From Stieleria sp. JC731 (GTDB taxonomy: Bacteria > Planctomycetota > Planctomycetia > Pirellulales > Pirellulaceae), in NCBI RefSeq assembly GCF_020966635.1, contig NZ_JAJKFQ010000001.1, positions 1,302,001-1,366,000 of the forward strand: a stretch of 64,000 bases of DNA, written 5' to 3'. The stretch's first letter is position 1. Every line of letters begins with the position of its first letter. A model generated the notes under the pieces. The model saw only the letters and a program-made list of their open reading frames with translations. It was not told where the DNA came from and made no database searches. The translations under genes and the position numbers were made by a program. This document shows, piece by piece, positions 27,701 to 35,543 of this stretch.

Positions 27701-28076
27701 GTGCAATGGTCGCCGGGTTCCGATGCATCAAAGCCAGATTGCTGGCCGCTATCTCGCAGGGATTAAGTTCAGAGCTTGGCAACCGCCACGTTGCTTGCAC
27801 CCGACCATTCCTGTCGACGTCCCGTTGCAGTTCGATATCGTTGACCGAGTGACTCAGTATTCGATCGGTGGCTGTCGTTATCATGCGGCTGACCCCAGTG
27901 GTCGCTCCCATGAGATCTTTCCGATCAATGCCAACGAAGCGGAATCACGTCGAGCGGCTCGGTTCCAAACGGGGACTCTGACCGGCGGACGGCTGTTCAT
28001 CCCTGAGATGCCACCGGTCGATTCACCCAATGATTTCCCTGTGACATTCGATTTGCGTCGCTATCGCGCGAGCTAA
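24738..28076 (+). CDS. Transglutaminase-like protease fused to DUF2126 amidoligase-like domain
   Basis: 1112 residues. Residues 1-~290 are a bacterial transglutaminase N-terminal beta domain (HHKTQYRYEKAI) plus a transglutaminase-like core with catalytic Cys180 (SGSCRDSAWML), His229 (DLHAWTEVYL) and Asp245 (GLDPTSG). From about 315 the DUF2126 region follows: RLTMGGEPTFVGIDD, HYGQGKWYPGE, LPRWALTCMWR, VLPLRRAW, EVNVQPTSTW, GTHTGTGGGAHVVMGG, RPDVLASMLRFW, AEFCIDKLYSPDSS and GLVELRGFEMPP, conserved in this putative amidoligase family. The fusion is common in bacteria and fits combined hydrolysis and ligation of a peptide-like substrate. Overlaps alpha-E by four bases. Confidence 0.93.
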   Translation: MTIRVALHHKTQYRYEKAIGLGPQLVRLRPAYHSRTKIISYNLKVQPEEHFLNWQQDPFANPVARLVFPKKTTEFSVSVDLQADMTVINPFDFFIEDHAQSWPFEYSPQIKVQLAPYLNADPVTPRLQEWLKEIPTESERVIDFLVEVNQYAQRSVNYTVRLEPGVQTPEQTLELASGSCRDSAWMLVQAFRHVGMAARFVSGYLIQLAPDEKPLEGPEGPVADFCDLHAWTEVYLPGAGWVGLDPTSGLLAGEGHIPLSCTPNFQDSAPITGGHEPCEVEFVHEMEVTRVVETPRTTKPYQDEQWQEILSAGDRIDEVLADEDVRLTMGGEPTFVGIDDTDDPQWNTDAVGIEKRVLSNVLMLRLKDEVGPGAMLHYGQGKWYPGESLPRWALTCMWRTDGEPIWQNPQYIADEGKDYKLTHEDAGRFIQHLSGVLGIEAKLTLPVYEDVFHYLWKEQRLPIDVDPTDPKLEDPNERAMMMRTFTQGMGKPIGHVLPLRRAWWQAHPGWIGGRWPVRGGKVFVIPGDSPIGLRLPLDSLPLAGRPGAVSSLPYDPFASRNPLPTVQIVRHDPKRIQQVQDQLEKEQKEREKEDEPQDEDGEVIPTALCVECRFGRIHVFMPPTQRLEDYLDLLSAVEETCVDLDIPIVLEGYLPPPDHRLELFKITPDPGVIEVNVQPTSTWRQLVDLTTSLYGHARESRLTAQKFDIDGTHTGTGGGAHVVMGGSTPMDSPFIRRPDVLASMLRFWHNHPALSYLFSGKFIGPTSQAPRMDEARRDSVYEMEIAIREMEKFYQTGQAIMPWTVDRLFRDLLVDLTGNTHRAEFCIDKLYSPDSSSGRLGLVELRGFEMPPNAQMNLAQQLLIRGIVAAFWKTPYRAPLARWGTALYDRFMLPHFIWNDLGDLISKLCDLGIDLKHEWYLPHFEFRFPKVGDAIYGDVKLEVRSAIEPWYLMGEEPSSGGTARFVDSSLERLQISVDGFDPARHAVLCNGRRVPMHQSQIAGRYLAGIKFRAWQPPRCLHPTIPVDVPLQFDIVDRVTQYSIGGCRYHAADPSGRSHEIFPINANEAESRRAARFQTGTLTGGRLFIPEMPPVDSPNDFPVTFDLRRYRAS

Positions 28077-28752
28077 TGTATCCGGTATGCTGCAGTCAAA
28101 GTGCCCGGCACGCTCCGCCGTGCTGGATGCCCCTTTGTACCCGGCACGCTCCGCCGTGCTGATGGTTTTCACGATACCTGTCAGCGAACCAACGCCTGGG
28201 CGTCACAGGGACTGTGACGGGTACTATTTCTCAAAGTACCCAGCACGTTCCGTCGTGCTGAATGCCCCTTTGTACCCAGCACGCTCCGCCGTGCTGACTG
28301 TTTTCACAATACGTGTCTGCAAACCAACGCCTGGGCGTCACAGGGACTGTGACGGGTACTATTTCCAAAGTACCCAGCACGCTCCGCCGTGCTGAATGTT
28401 TTCGCAATACATGTCAGTAAACCAACGCCTGGGCGTCACAGGGACTGTGACGGGTACTATTTTTCAAAGTACCCAGCACGTTCCGTCGTGCTGACTGCAC
28501 AGATTGCTTAACCCCCAGGTTTCGTAAGTAGCCGCCAAGGCACAGTCTCTGGACAGGTTAACTCGCAGGCTGCAGATCACTTCAGACACTTTGGACTTTG
28601 AATCGTCTACTCGAGAAGCGAATTCAAACTCGGCAACGAAATTCTGCGTCATGCCCGATTCTGCATTAAACTGACGCTCGTTATCGAGGGCACACGTACT
28701 TCTCCCCTGCCCTCCCCTTCACGATCTTTCCCACCGTGTCTCGGGCTTACCA
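28077..28752. other. Intergenic region occupied by a repeat array
   Basis: The first ~420 bases hold the tandem hairpin repeats described separately. The remaining ~250 bases before the Tat-signal gene show nothing recognisable. Confidence 0.6.
28095..28495 (+). repeat. Hairpin repeat array, locus 1 (plus orientation)
   Basis: Six copies of a ~27-base core GTACCCAGCACGCTCCGCCG followed by TGCTG, three of them joined to an AACCAACGCCTGGGCG-CACAGGGACTGTGACGGGTACTATTT module. The modules begin at 28187, 28322 and 28420, so the full unit is 98 bases, with one interval enlarged by an extra core copy. Each unit folds as consecutive hairpins: CGCC-TG-GGCG, GTCACAG-GGA-CTGTGAC, GGGTACT-loop-AGTACCC and AGCACG-loop-CGTGCT. 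The same family recurs inverted at 38902-39283. No spacers and no transposase are present. Confidence 0.9.
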
Positions 28753-29664
28753 ATGATCTCTCTCGACCGCCGCCGGTTTTTATCTTTGACCGCAGCAACC
28801 GCTGTCTCATCAAGCTTTGTACAACAGGCCAAGGCCGAAAGCTCTGAACCGTTGAAGTCCAATCCGATCGCGGTTTTTACCAAGCCATTCAATTCGCTTT
28901 CATTCGACGAGCTTGCCGAATCGATCGCGGAACTTGGATTCGACGGCATTGAGGCCCCGATTCGCAAGGGAGGCCATATCGAACCGGCCAATGTTGCTGA
29001 CGAATTGCCGCGTTTGGTCGAAGCCCTCGATAAGTGCAAGTTGAAGGTGACGGTCTTAACATCGGACATCAATGACGCCAGTGACCCGGAGTCTCAGAAT
29101 GTGATTCGGACCGCGGCCACGCTAGGCATTAAACGCTACCGGATGAAATACATGAAGTATTCATCAGATCAACCGATCGCAGACCAACTTGCGAACTGGA
29201 AACCGCAGTTCGAAGACTTGGCCGCACTGAATCATGACTATGGTGTCATCGGGCTTTACCAGAACCATGCCGGTGTGAATTACATGGGCGCATCGATTTG
29301 GGATCTCGCTCAGGTGCTCGAGGGCATCAGCCCAACGGACATCGCGATGGCCTATGACATTCGGCACGCGACCGTCGAAGGTGGAACCAGCTGGCCAACC
29401 ACCTATCAAATGATCAAGGACCACATCGATACGGTCTATGTAAAAGACTTTGCCTGGGAGAAGGGAAAGGTTGTCAATGTCCCACTGGGCCAGGGGCTGG
29501 TTTCGGAGAAATTTTTCGCGATGCTGAAAGCGGATAGTTTTTCCGGTCCAATCTCGCTGCATGAAGAGTACCTGGACCACCGTCCGGCAGAGCTGGTGCC
29601 GAAGCATCTTGCAGCAATCAAAGACGACATGGGGCTCTTAAAGTCTTGGCTGGGCCGAAGCTAG
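28753..29664 (+). CDS. Tat-exported sugar phosphate isomerase/epimerase-like protein
   Basis: 303 residues. The N-terminus MISLDRRRFLSLTAATAVSS is a twin-arginine signal (RRRFLSL). The mature part is a xylose isomerase-like TIM barrel: LAESIAELGFDGIEAPIRKGGHI, RTAATLGIKRYRMKYMKYS, LYQNHAGVNYMG, IAMAYDIRHATVEGG, and HIDTVYVKDFAWEKGK, with candidate metal ligands Glu, Asp, His and Glu (ISLHEEYLDH) at barrel ends. Planctomycetes encode many exported members next to carbohydrate genes. It stands alone here, after the repeat array. The exact sugar or inositol-like substrate cannot be inferred. Confidence 0.87.
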   Translation: MISLDRRRFLSLTAATAVSSSFVQQAKAESSEPLKSNPIAVFTKPFNSLSFDELAESIAELGFDGIEAPIRKGGHIEPANVADELPRLVEALDKCKLKVTVLTSDINDASDPESQNVIRTAATLGIKRYRMKYMKYSSDQPIADQLANWKPQFEDLAALNHDYGVIGLYQNHAGVNYMGASIWDLAQVLEGISPTDIAMAYDIRHATVEGGTSWPTTYQMIKDHIDTVYVKDFAWEKGKVVNVPLGQGLVSEKFFAMLKADSFSGPISLHEEYLDHRPAELVPKHLAAIKDDMGLLKSWLGRS

Positions 29665-29861
29665 GCGGCATATCGATGGACGTTCATTGCGATCATTCGG
29701 CTGTCCTGCCACGCGTGGTAGGTCATACAACCACGCGCTGCGAATTACAGGATTGATCTTGTCTTCGACGGTTCGGCACTCTATAGCCGGATGTGATTTG
29801 CCACCTGAATCCGGAATCGGGGTGGGCGAATTGACCGCTGCCCCGCCGTCGAAAAACAAAT

Positions 29862-31829
29862 ATGCCCCACCGCGTCCTCCCGGCGTCGTTTTCGACGTCG
29901 GCATTTTTGCTATTTCTGCGAATCACCGCAAAGTGGTTTACACGCATTTGGACCGCCAATCTTGGGCGCTTTAGTCTCGCTCAAGTGTTCGTCTACTTCG
30001 TCGCTGCGGGCATGCTGTTGGCAAGTGGCTGTGATCAACGCTCGGGGGAATCGATCGACCAGATCGAAGATTTGTCACGGGGCGGATTGGCTGAACCTAC
30101 TGTGACTAAAGAAGGTTCGATCGGTAGCGGTGCAGTTGATCGATCACTGGAAATGTTTTTTCAAGAGGTACCGACCTCATCGGGTTTTGATTTTCAGCAC
30201 ATCGCAGGGCGAACGCCGGACTATCGGTACTTTGAGATCGTCGGCAGCGGAGCAGCGTTGTTTGACTATGACAACGACGGTGACCTCGACATCTATATTG
30301 TTCAGGATCACCAGTTCGAAGACTTTGCTAAACAAGAGTCACAGGAAAACGCAAGCGACGCTGATGCGACCTCTGCAGCAGTCACGTCGACACAAGCCGG
30401 AGCTCGGCAAAGCGACCGTTTGTTCCGAAACGATTCACCACAAGGTGATCCGAATGCGGCGTTGAAGTTCACGGATGTCACTGGCGAAAGCGGCGTCTCG
30501 GTTTCAACTGGGTACGGACAAGGTGTGACGTACGGGGATGTGGACAATGACGGTGACCTTGATGTCTATGTCACAAACTTCGGCGAGAACGTGTTCTTAC
30601 GCAACAACGGCGATGGAACATTCGGCGACGCGACCGTAGAGAGTGGCTTGCGGTCGGATCGTTGGGGCGCCGGAGCAACTTTTATTGATTATGACCGAGA
30701 TGGCTGGTTGGACCTCTATGTTTGCAACTATGTCACCTATTCCGCTAGCACGGACAAGCCATGTTTCGGGGCGAGTGGTCGGCGGGACTACTGTGGCCCC
30801 AATAGCTATGACGGCGAGGCCGATCAACTTTTTCGCAATGATGGTCGCGGACACTTCATCGACGTATCTGAGCAGGCCGGAATCGCTGGCGTTTACGGTG
30901 CCGGGCTGGGTGTGACTGGTGCCGATTTCGATGGAGATCAGTGGCCGGACATCTATGTCGCCAACGACGGAATGGAGAATCGGCTCTGGATCAATCAAAA
31001 AGACGGCACGTTCCAAGATTCCGCATTGTTATTTGGATGTGCGTACAACGCTGTTGGCGTGGCTGAGGCCGGTATGGGAGTCGACGCCGGAGATTTCGAT
31101 AACGATGGGGACGAAGATCTGATCGTTGCGCATCTGACCGGCGAAACCAACACGCTTTATGAAAACGATGGGAGCGGAGGATTCTCCGATCGCACAAACT
31201 TGGTCGGCTTGGCAGCACCGAGTTTGGCCATGACCAGTTTCGGAATACGTTGGGTCGATTTTGACAATGACTCCAATTTGGACTTGGTCGTTGTCAATGG
31301 AACCGTGAAGCGAGAAAACGGAACGATCTCGACAGATCATTCCTTCCCACTAGGCCAGCCCAATCAAGTTTTCCAGAACACCGGAAAACAGTTTGTTGAT
31401 GTTAGCGACCATACGGATGCGACGTTTCGCAAGTCTGAAATGAGCCGCGGACTTGTCGTCGGTGATTTGGACAACGATGGGGATTCGGACTTCGTTGTGG
31501 TGAACAATGATGGTCCGGCACGTTTGTATCGAAATCAAGTTGGACATCAAAAGCCATGGATAGGGCTACGGCTTGTTGGTCAAGATGCAAAGCGTGATCA
31601 AGTTGGAGCTGTCGCAAAGTTGAAGTCATCCAGCGGACAAGTGATCAAGCGACGAGTTCGCAATGACGGCAGCTACTACTGCGCACATGACAGCAGAGTT
31701 CTATTTGGTGTGCCGAGCGATTGGATTGTTTCAGAATTGGAAGTGGAATGGCCGGATGGAAATACCGAACGTTTTGATCCACCCGCCATTGGACGCTACA
31801 CCACCATCGGGCAAGGAAGCGGTCGATGA
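29862..31829 (+). CDS. VCBS/FG-GAP repeat lipoprotein with ASPIC/UnbV domain
   Basis: 655 residues. A hydrophobic leader ends in the lipobox LLASGC near residue 55, later than usual, so the true start may be an internal TTG/GTG; I keep the ATG at 29862. The body has repeated calcium-binding-like motifs typical of beta-propeller VCBS/FG-GAP repeats: DYDNDGDLDIYIVQD, DVDNDGDLDVYVTN, DYDRDGWLDLYVCN, DFDNDGDEDLIVAH, DLDNDGDSDFVVVN. The C-terminal ~75 residues (WIGLRLVGQDAKRDQVGAVA, SSDWIVSELEVEWPDGNTE type) are the ASPIC/UnbV domain. Its stop overlaps the next TPR gene's ATG, a pairing often seen in planctomycetes. Role unknown; surface binding or scaffold. Confidence 0.9.
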   Translation: MPHRVLPASFSTSAFLLFLRITAKWFTRIWTANLGRFSLAQVFVYFVAAGMLLASGCDQRSGESIDQIEDLSRGGLAEPTVTKEGSIGSGAVDRSLEMFFQEVPTSSGFDFQHIAGRTPDYRYFEIVGSGAALFDYDNDGDLDIYIVQDHQFEDFAKQESQENASDADATSAAVTSTQAGARQSDRLFRNDSPQGDPNAALKFTDVTGESGVSVSTGYGQGVTYGDVDNDGDLDVYVTNFGENVFLRNNGDGTFGDATVESGLRSDRWGAGATFIDYDRDGWLDLYVCNYVTYSASTDKPCFGASGRRDYCGPNSYDGEADQLFRNDGRGHFIDVSEQAGIAGVYGAGLGVTGADFDGDQWPDIYVANDGMENRLWINQKDGTFQDSALLFGCAYNAVGVAEAGMGVDAGDFDNDGDEDLIVAHLTGETNTLYENDGSGGFSDRTNLVGLAAPSLAMTSFGIRWVDFDNDSNLDLVVVNGTVKRENGTISTDHSFPLGQPNQVFQNTGKQFVDVSDHTDATFRKSEMSRGLVVGDLDNDGDSDFVVVNNDGPARLYRNQVGHQKPWIGLRLVGQDAKRDQVGAVAKLKSSSGQVIKRRVRNDGSYYCAHDSRVLFGVPSDWIVSELEVEWPDGNTERFDPPAIGRYTTIGQGSGR

Positions 31830-33235
31830 AACGAACATGCGAAATACGGAAGTCACGCCTCGTTTTGACATTGGCGTGCAGTGTTGGTGTCTCTGCCCTG
31901 CTCGGTTGTGATTCGGCTAGCGTCGAAAAAAATGTGAACCGATCGGCAGAGACATCCAAGGAATCAAGCGATCTGATGTTTGACCAAGAACGATTTAAGA
32001 TGGTCGGCAAACATCAGATACCAAGGCTGCAAAACCCGTCAATCGAACCATCCATCGTCCGGCAAATTGAGGATGTCGAGTCGCGTTTCGCCACGGTGAA
32101 GCCGGAGAAAACAGCCGACCTATTTGGCGAGTTGGGGATGATTGCACATTGCTTGGAAAGCTTCCGAGCGGCAACGTACTGCTATTCTCAGGCCAAGGCG
32201 AATCAACCCGATGATTTTCGATGGTATTGCTTGGTAGGCCATGTCCATCGCGTGCAGGGCGAAAGTGGTCGAGCGATCGCAGAGTTAACCGAAGGGCTGA
32301 AGCGAATCAGCAAGACCCAACCGGAAACCATGCCTGCAAGGCTTGCCGCGATGTGCTGGTTGGGGGAGATCCAATTGACGGCCGGTCAAACAAAAAGTGC
32401 AAAGGCGTGGTTTGACGAAGTATTGGCCATCACTCCCAACCACGCCTTTGCACTGTATTCGCTCGGCAGGATCGCTGAGCAAGAAGATGATTTGGTGACC
32501 GCCGAAGGTTATTTCAAGCGAGCTTTGGATATTGATCCTCGCGCCAGCAGTATTCAGTTTTCTTTGGGGACGGTTTATCGGCGTCGGGGGCAGTTGGAAT
32601 TGGCAACCAAGTTGTTGGAATCAAGTGTCGCCAATCGTCGACCCTATGGCCCTTATGATCCTTTGCTTTGGGCCGTTGAGTCATCGCTGAAAAGCCATCG
32701 GCGATATCAGTTTATTGCGGATCAGAACTTCAAAGCGCAGCAGTACCCTCAAGCGATCGAGTTTTATAGACGGGCACTAGCGATGGAAGCCACCGACGAA
32801 GCCATTTCGCAAACGCACTGCAACTTGGGTAGCGCCTTGGCAAAAATTAATGACGTTGCCGGTGCGATGAAACACTGGAAAATCGCCGCAACAATGAATC
32901 CGACGCATGTCGAAACGCTTCTTAACCTAGGTGCCGTCACCATGGCAACGGGGCAGTTCGAAAAGTCAACTGAGTTGTACCGGGCGGTATTGACCCAGCA
33001 GCCGGAGCATCGAAAAGCACGTTTACGACTGGCGCAATCACTGCAAAAGTTGTCCCAGTATGACGAAGCATTGAGCCAGTTTGAACGTTTGTCGAAGCAA
33101 GATCCCGGTAACCGGCAGGCATGGCTAGGCGTTGTTGAGACCAATCGACAACTCGGTCGTCATGAACTGGCTCAGCAGATCGCCTCGAATCATGGCGTCG
33201 CTGATGCTGATTCTGATCCGGTTGCCAATCGCTAG
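31826..33235 (+). CDS. TPR-repeat lipoprotein
   Basis: 469 residues. The leader LVLTLACSVGVSALLGC gives a lipobox ending at Cys ~28, so the protein is a lipoprotein. From ~90 onward there are about eight tetratricopeptide repeats (for example HAFALYSLGRIAEQEDDLVT, QYPQAIEFYRRALAMEATDE, HVETLLNLGAVTMATGQFEK, RKARLRLAQSLQKLSQYDEA), which form a protein-binding superhelix. The ATG overlaps the stop of the UnbV lipoprotein gene by four bases; the two products are probably membrane-surface partners made in equal amounts. The protein ends ~45 bases before a converging gene. Confidence 0.9.
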   Translation: MKRTCEIRKSRLVLTLACSVGVSALLGCDSASVEKNVNRSAETSKESSDLMFDQERFKMVGKHQIPRLQNPSIEPSIVRQIEDVESRFATVKPEKTADLFGELGMIAHCLESFRAATYCYSQAKANQPDDFRWYCLVGHVHRVQGESGRAIAELTEGLKRISKTQPETMPARLAAMCWLGEIQLTAGQTKSAKAWFDEVLAITPNHAFALYSLGRIAEQEDDLVTAEGYFKRALDIDPRASSIQFSLGTVYRRRGQLELATKLLESSVANRRPYGPYDPLLWAVESSLKSHRRYQFIADQNFKAQQYPQAIEFYRRALAMEATDEAISQTHCNLGSALAKINDVAGAMKHWKIAATMNPTHVETLLNLGAVTMATGQFEKSTELYRAVLTQQPEHRKARLRLAQSLQKLSQYDEALSQFERLSKQDPGNRQAWLGVVETNRQLGRHELAQQIASNHGVADADSDPVANR

Positions 33236-33279
33236 TTCGACAGACACATCACAGTCGCAGCACTTCTAGTGCTAAGGAA

Positions 33280-34854
33280 TTACCATGCAAACATGAGGCC
33301 GCCTTGGCCGCTGTGTTGATCATGCTCTGAAGTGAACTGTGCATCGTAGTCGGCATAGAGCGTTACACCGGAACCGGTTGCGTATGCGAAGCCCACGCCC
33401 AGGTCCAGGAAGTCACGACCAAGTTCCGCGCCGCTGATCGCGAGCGCGTTGCCACCGACGAACTGAGAGCTGAGCGTCTGATTGGTATCCGCAAATTCGT
33501 GCGCGTAAGCGATCCGGTAGATCGGTGCCAGGGATCCGCCAAGCACACACATGTTCTTCGAGATGCTTGTTCCGATGATTCCTCGAGCGGAATCTACGTT
33601 GTCTTCAGCGACTTGTAGATTGGAACTGGCTGCTCCAGTTTCGGTATAGCCGTCGTAGCTCATTCCTACATATTGGAATGCCAAGTGTGGTTGGACTTTC
33701 CAATCCCCTGTACACAAGGTGCGCCCGAGTTCGAAATAGCTCTGGAACGAATCGCTATCGGTGGAACCGAGAGCGTTTCCTGTTAAGGTTGATCGGTAGG
33801 TGTCAAAGTCGCCGCTGCTATAGCCCAGGATTCCTGAAAAATATCCGTTTGCAGTCAGTTGACGACTCGCATAAACCGCGAATCCGAGAGAATCAAGTTC
33901 GACGTTTCCGGCGTTACGGCCGCCGTCGGCATTGAAGTAGTTCCCGGCCAGGCCCAGTGTTGTAAAGCAATCAACTTGACGCTGGGCACCGAAAGCGACG
34001 CCGCCAAAATCGTAGCTGAAACCGTTGTCAACCGAGCCTTGTGCTCCGAATCCGGAAACCCAAGCTTGGGTCTTGAGCACCTTCCGTGGCTTGTAGACTG
34101 GGTTTGTGTGGTAAGCGACTTGTTGGATCTGGTTAGTCGAAGGTGCTGTCGAAACCAGCCGAATCGGGTTCTCGTCGACTGCAGGTGCGGCAGAAAACTG
34201 AGCGACTTGATGTGCGTATTGGCGAGCACTCGTCGGCACGCCGCCTCGCAGTCGATTGGCGAGCAGATCAAGAAACTGACTCGTGGCCTGGACTTCGAGC
34301 AGTGAGGATCCGGCAAGCACATCTGCAAAACTTGCATCCTCTGTCGGAGCTACCGCCACGAATAGCAATTGCCAGAAATTTAGCGTTCCGGAATCTCCAC
34401 CGAACGCGTCATTCATTTGCAGGGTCCACGTGCCCTGCGCGTCTTCACCATTGAATGCCGAGAGTGCTTCGTTGGGAGAATAGGTTCCAGGAGGGATTGG
34501 GTTGCCCGAACCGAAATTCATATTCGGTGAGTCGTCATCAAAACGGTAGCCGCCGTTCTGTGCATTCGCGGCGGCACCAACTTTATCAAATAGATTGACG
34601 TTGGTGCCGTTCGGGGAGATGACAGTTGCGCTGATATCCCCGTTGAACGTGTGGTTGTAATCAATGTTGACGTCGAGATCCGCGATGTTGAACGAGTCAG
34701 CAACCGTGATCGACGAAACCGTGGTGCCTGTTGTCCCCGAGGGAGGCAAGCGGAGAGGCGTATCGGTTGAGGTGAAGGTTTGGGCGGAAACCGGTGCTCC
34801 AACCAGAGCGAGCATCCCTGCCAGCGCAAGACGTTTCAGGGCTTTGTTAACCAT
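33280..34854 (-). CDS. P-domain and autotransporter-type beta-barrel outer membrane protein
   Basis: I choose the ATG at 34854 (MVNKALKRLALAGMLALVGA), which follows GAGGAAGGA by seven bases; a further ATG lies at 34884. 524 residues. After the signal peptide, residues ~15-165 resemble the P-domain of proprotein convertases: SFNIADLDVNIDYNHTFNGD, ISATVISPNGTNVNLFD, and FNGEDAQGTWTLQMNDAF. A short linker leads to a C-terminal ~270-residue region of alternating strands (RKVLKTQAWVSGFGAQG, GYFSGILGYSSGDFDTY, WKVQPHLAFQYVGMSY, VTLYADYDAQFTSEH) ending LMFAW, typical of autotransporter barrels. No protease domain accompanies the P-domain. Likely an outer-membrane adhesin-like or scaffold protein. 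Confidence 0.82.
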   Translation of the reverse strand: MVNKALKRLALAGMLALVGAPVSAQTFTSTDTPLRLPPSGTTGTTVSSITVADSFNIADLDVNIDYNHTFNGDISATVISPNGTNVNLFDKVGAAANAQNGGYRFDDDSPNMNFGSGNPIPPGTYSPNEALSAFNGEDAQGTWTLQMNDAFGGDSGTLNFWQLLFVAVAPTEDASFADVLAGSSLLEVQATSQFLDLLANRLRGGVPTSARQYAHQVAQFSAAPAVDENPIRLVSTAPSTNQIQQVAYHTNPVYKPRKVLKTQAWVSGFGAQGSVDNGFSYDFGGVAFGAQRQVDCFTTLGLAGNYFNADGGRNAGNVELDSLGFAVYASRQLTANGYFSGILGYSSGDFDTYRSTLTGNALGSTDSDSFQSYFELGRTLCTGDWKVQPHLAFQYVGMSYDGYTETGAASSNLQVAEDNVDSARGIIGTSISKNMCVLGGSLAPIYRIAYAHEFADTNQTLSSQFVGGNALAISGAELGRDFLDLGVGFAYATGSGVTLYADYDAQFTSEHDQHSGQGGLMFAW

Positions 34855-35543
34855 GGCCGGATCCTTCCTCACCAAAAGCTGCATGGGGCCACGTTTAGGT
34901 TGCCAGGGGCAGCCAAACGGGCGAATTGATTGAAGTCAGCGGATTGCTGTCGGATTTGCTATCGGGTGAGGGTTTACCCTCACTGGTGAGGATTTCTTTG
35001 CCATCGACTCACTGGAATAACCGGTCCAGTCTACGTTTTCGTTGCGAGTGGTCTTCGGATAGTTCTGCGGCTCATCGGGAGTTGCAGGAAAACGTGCGTT
35101 CACGCATGAAAGTAATCCATTGCCCTACATGCACTTAGGGGGTGCTGATTACCACGTTTTTTGCTGCGATGGCCTAGGAGTTGAGCACGCTGCCTGATGA
35201 GCGTGCTCTCGCTGCGCGGCGGCGAAAAATCGTTCGCAAAGGTCAATCGCGAGAAACCATCTAAGTTCCTTGAGAAGCGATTTGGCTAAGTCACTCCAAT
35301 GTGAATTAGAGCCAATTGAAGTGAAACGATTTCCCTTAGTGAGTTTCAGGCATGCTCAAGCAGAGTCAATTGAGCAAATCCAAGTTGATTGGCATTGGTT
35401 TCGCGTAGGGGTGTCAACGCAAGCCAAAGAGCTGGTCACCTTCCACAAGCCAGCTCACTTCATCGTGCATCAGCTCGGTCGAGCTCACGTCACTCGATGC
35501 TGATGCGTTTCATTGTCACGCCTTGGAAACCTACCGAACTCTT
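34855..35543. other. Divergent intergenic region with palindromes
   Basis: About 690 bases between the barrel protein gene and a DUF1559 gene. It holds an operator-like inverted repeat (34966-34983, listed separately) and a perfect 8-bp hairpin GAGCACGC/GCGTGCTC at 35183-35208 without a T-run. No gene seen. Confidence 0.55.
34966..34996. promoter_or_regulatory. Operator-like inverted repeat with a third half-site
   Basis: GTGAGGGT-TT-ACCCTCAC is a perfect 8-bp inverted repeat about 110 bases upstream of the barrel protein gene. Another GTGAGG half-site follows at once (CTGGTGAGGA). The spacing suits a dimeric DNA-binding regulator, but no regulator gene lies next to it. Confidence 0.35.

Noticed and set aside
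28087..28395. Open frame across repeat array 1 (102 codons)
   Set aside because: It is translation of the repeat; the 98-base period shifts frame each unit and paired-base changes point to structure, not protein.
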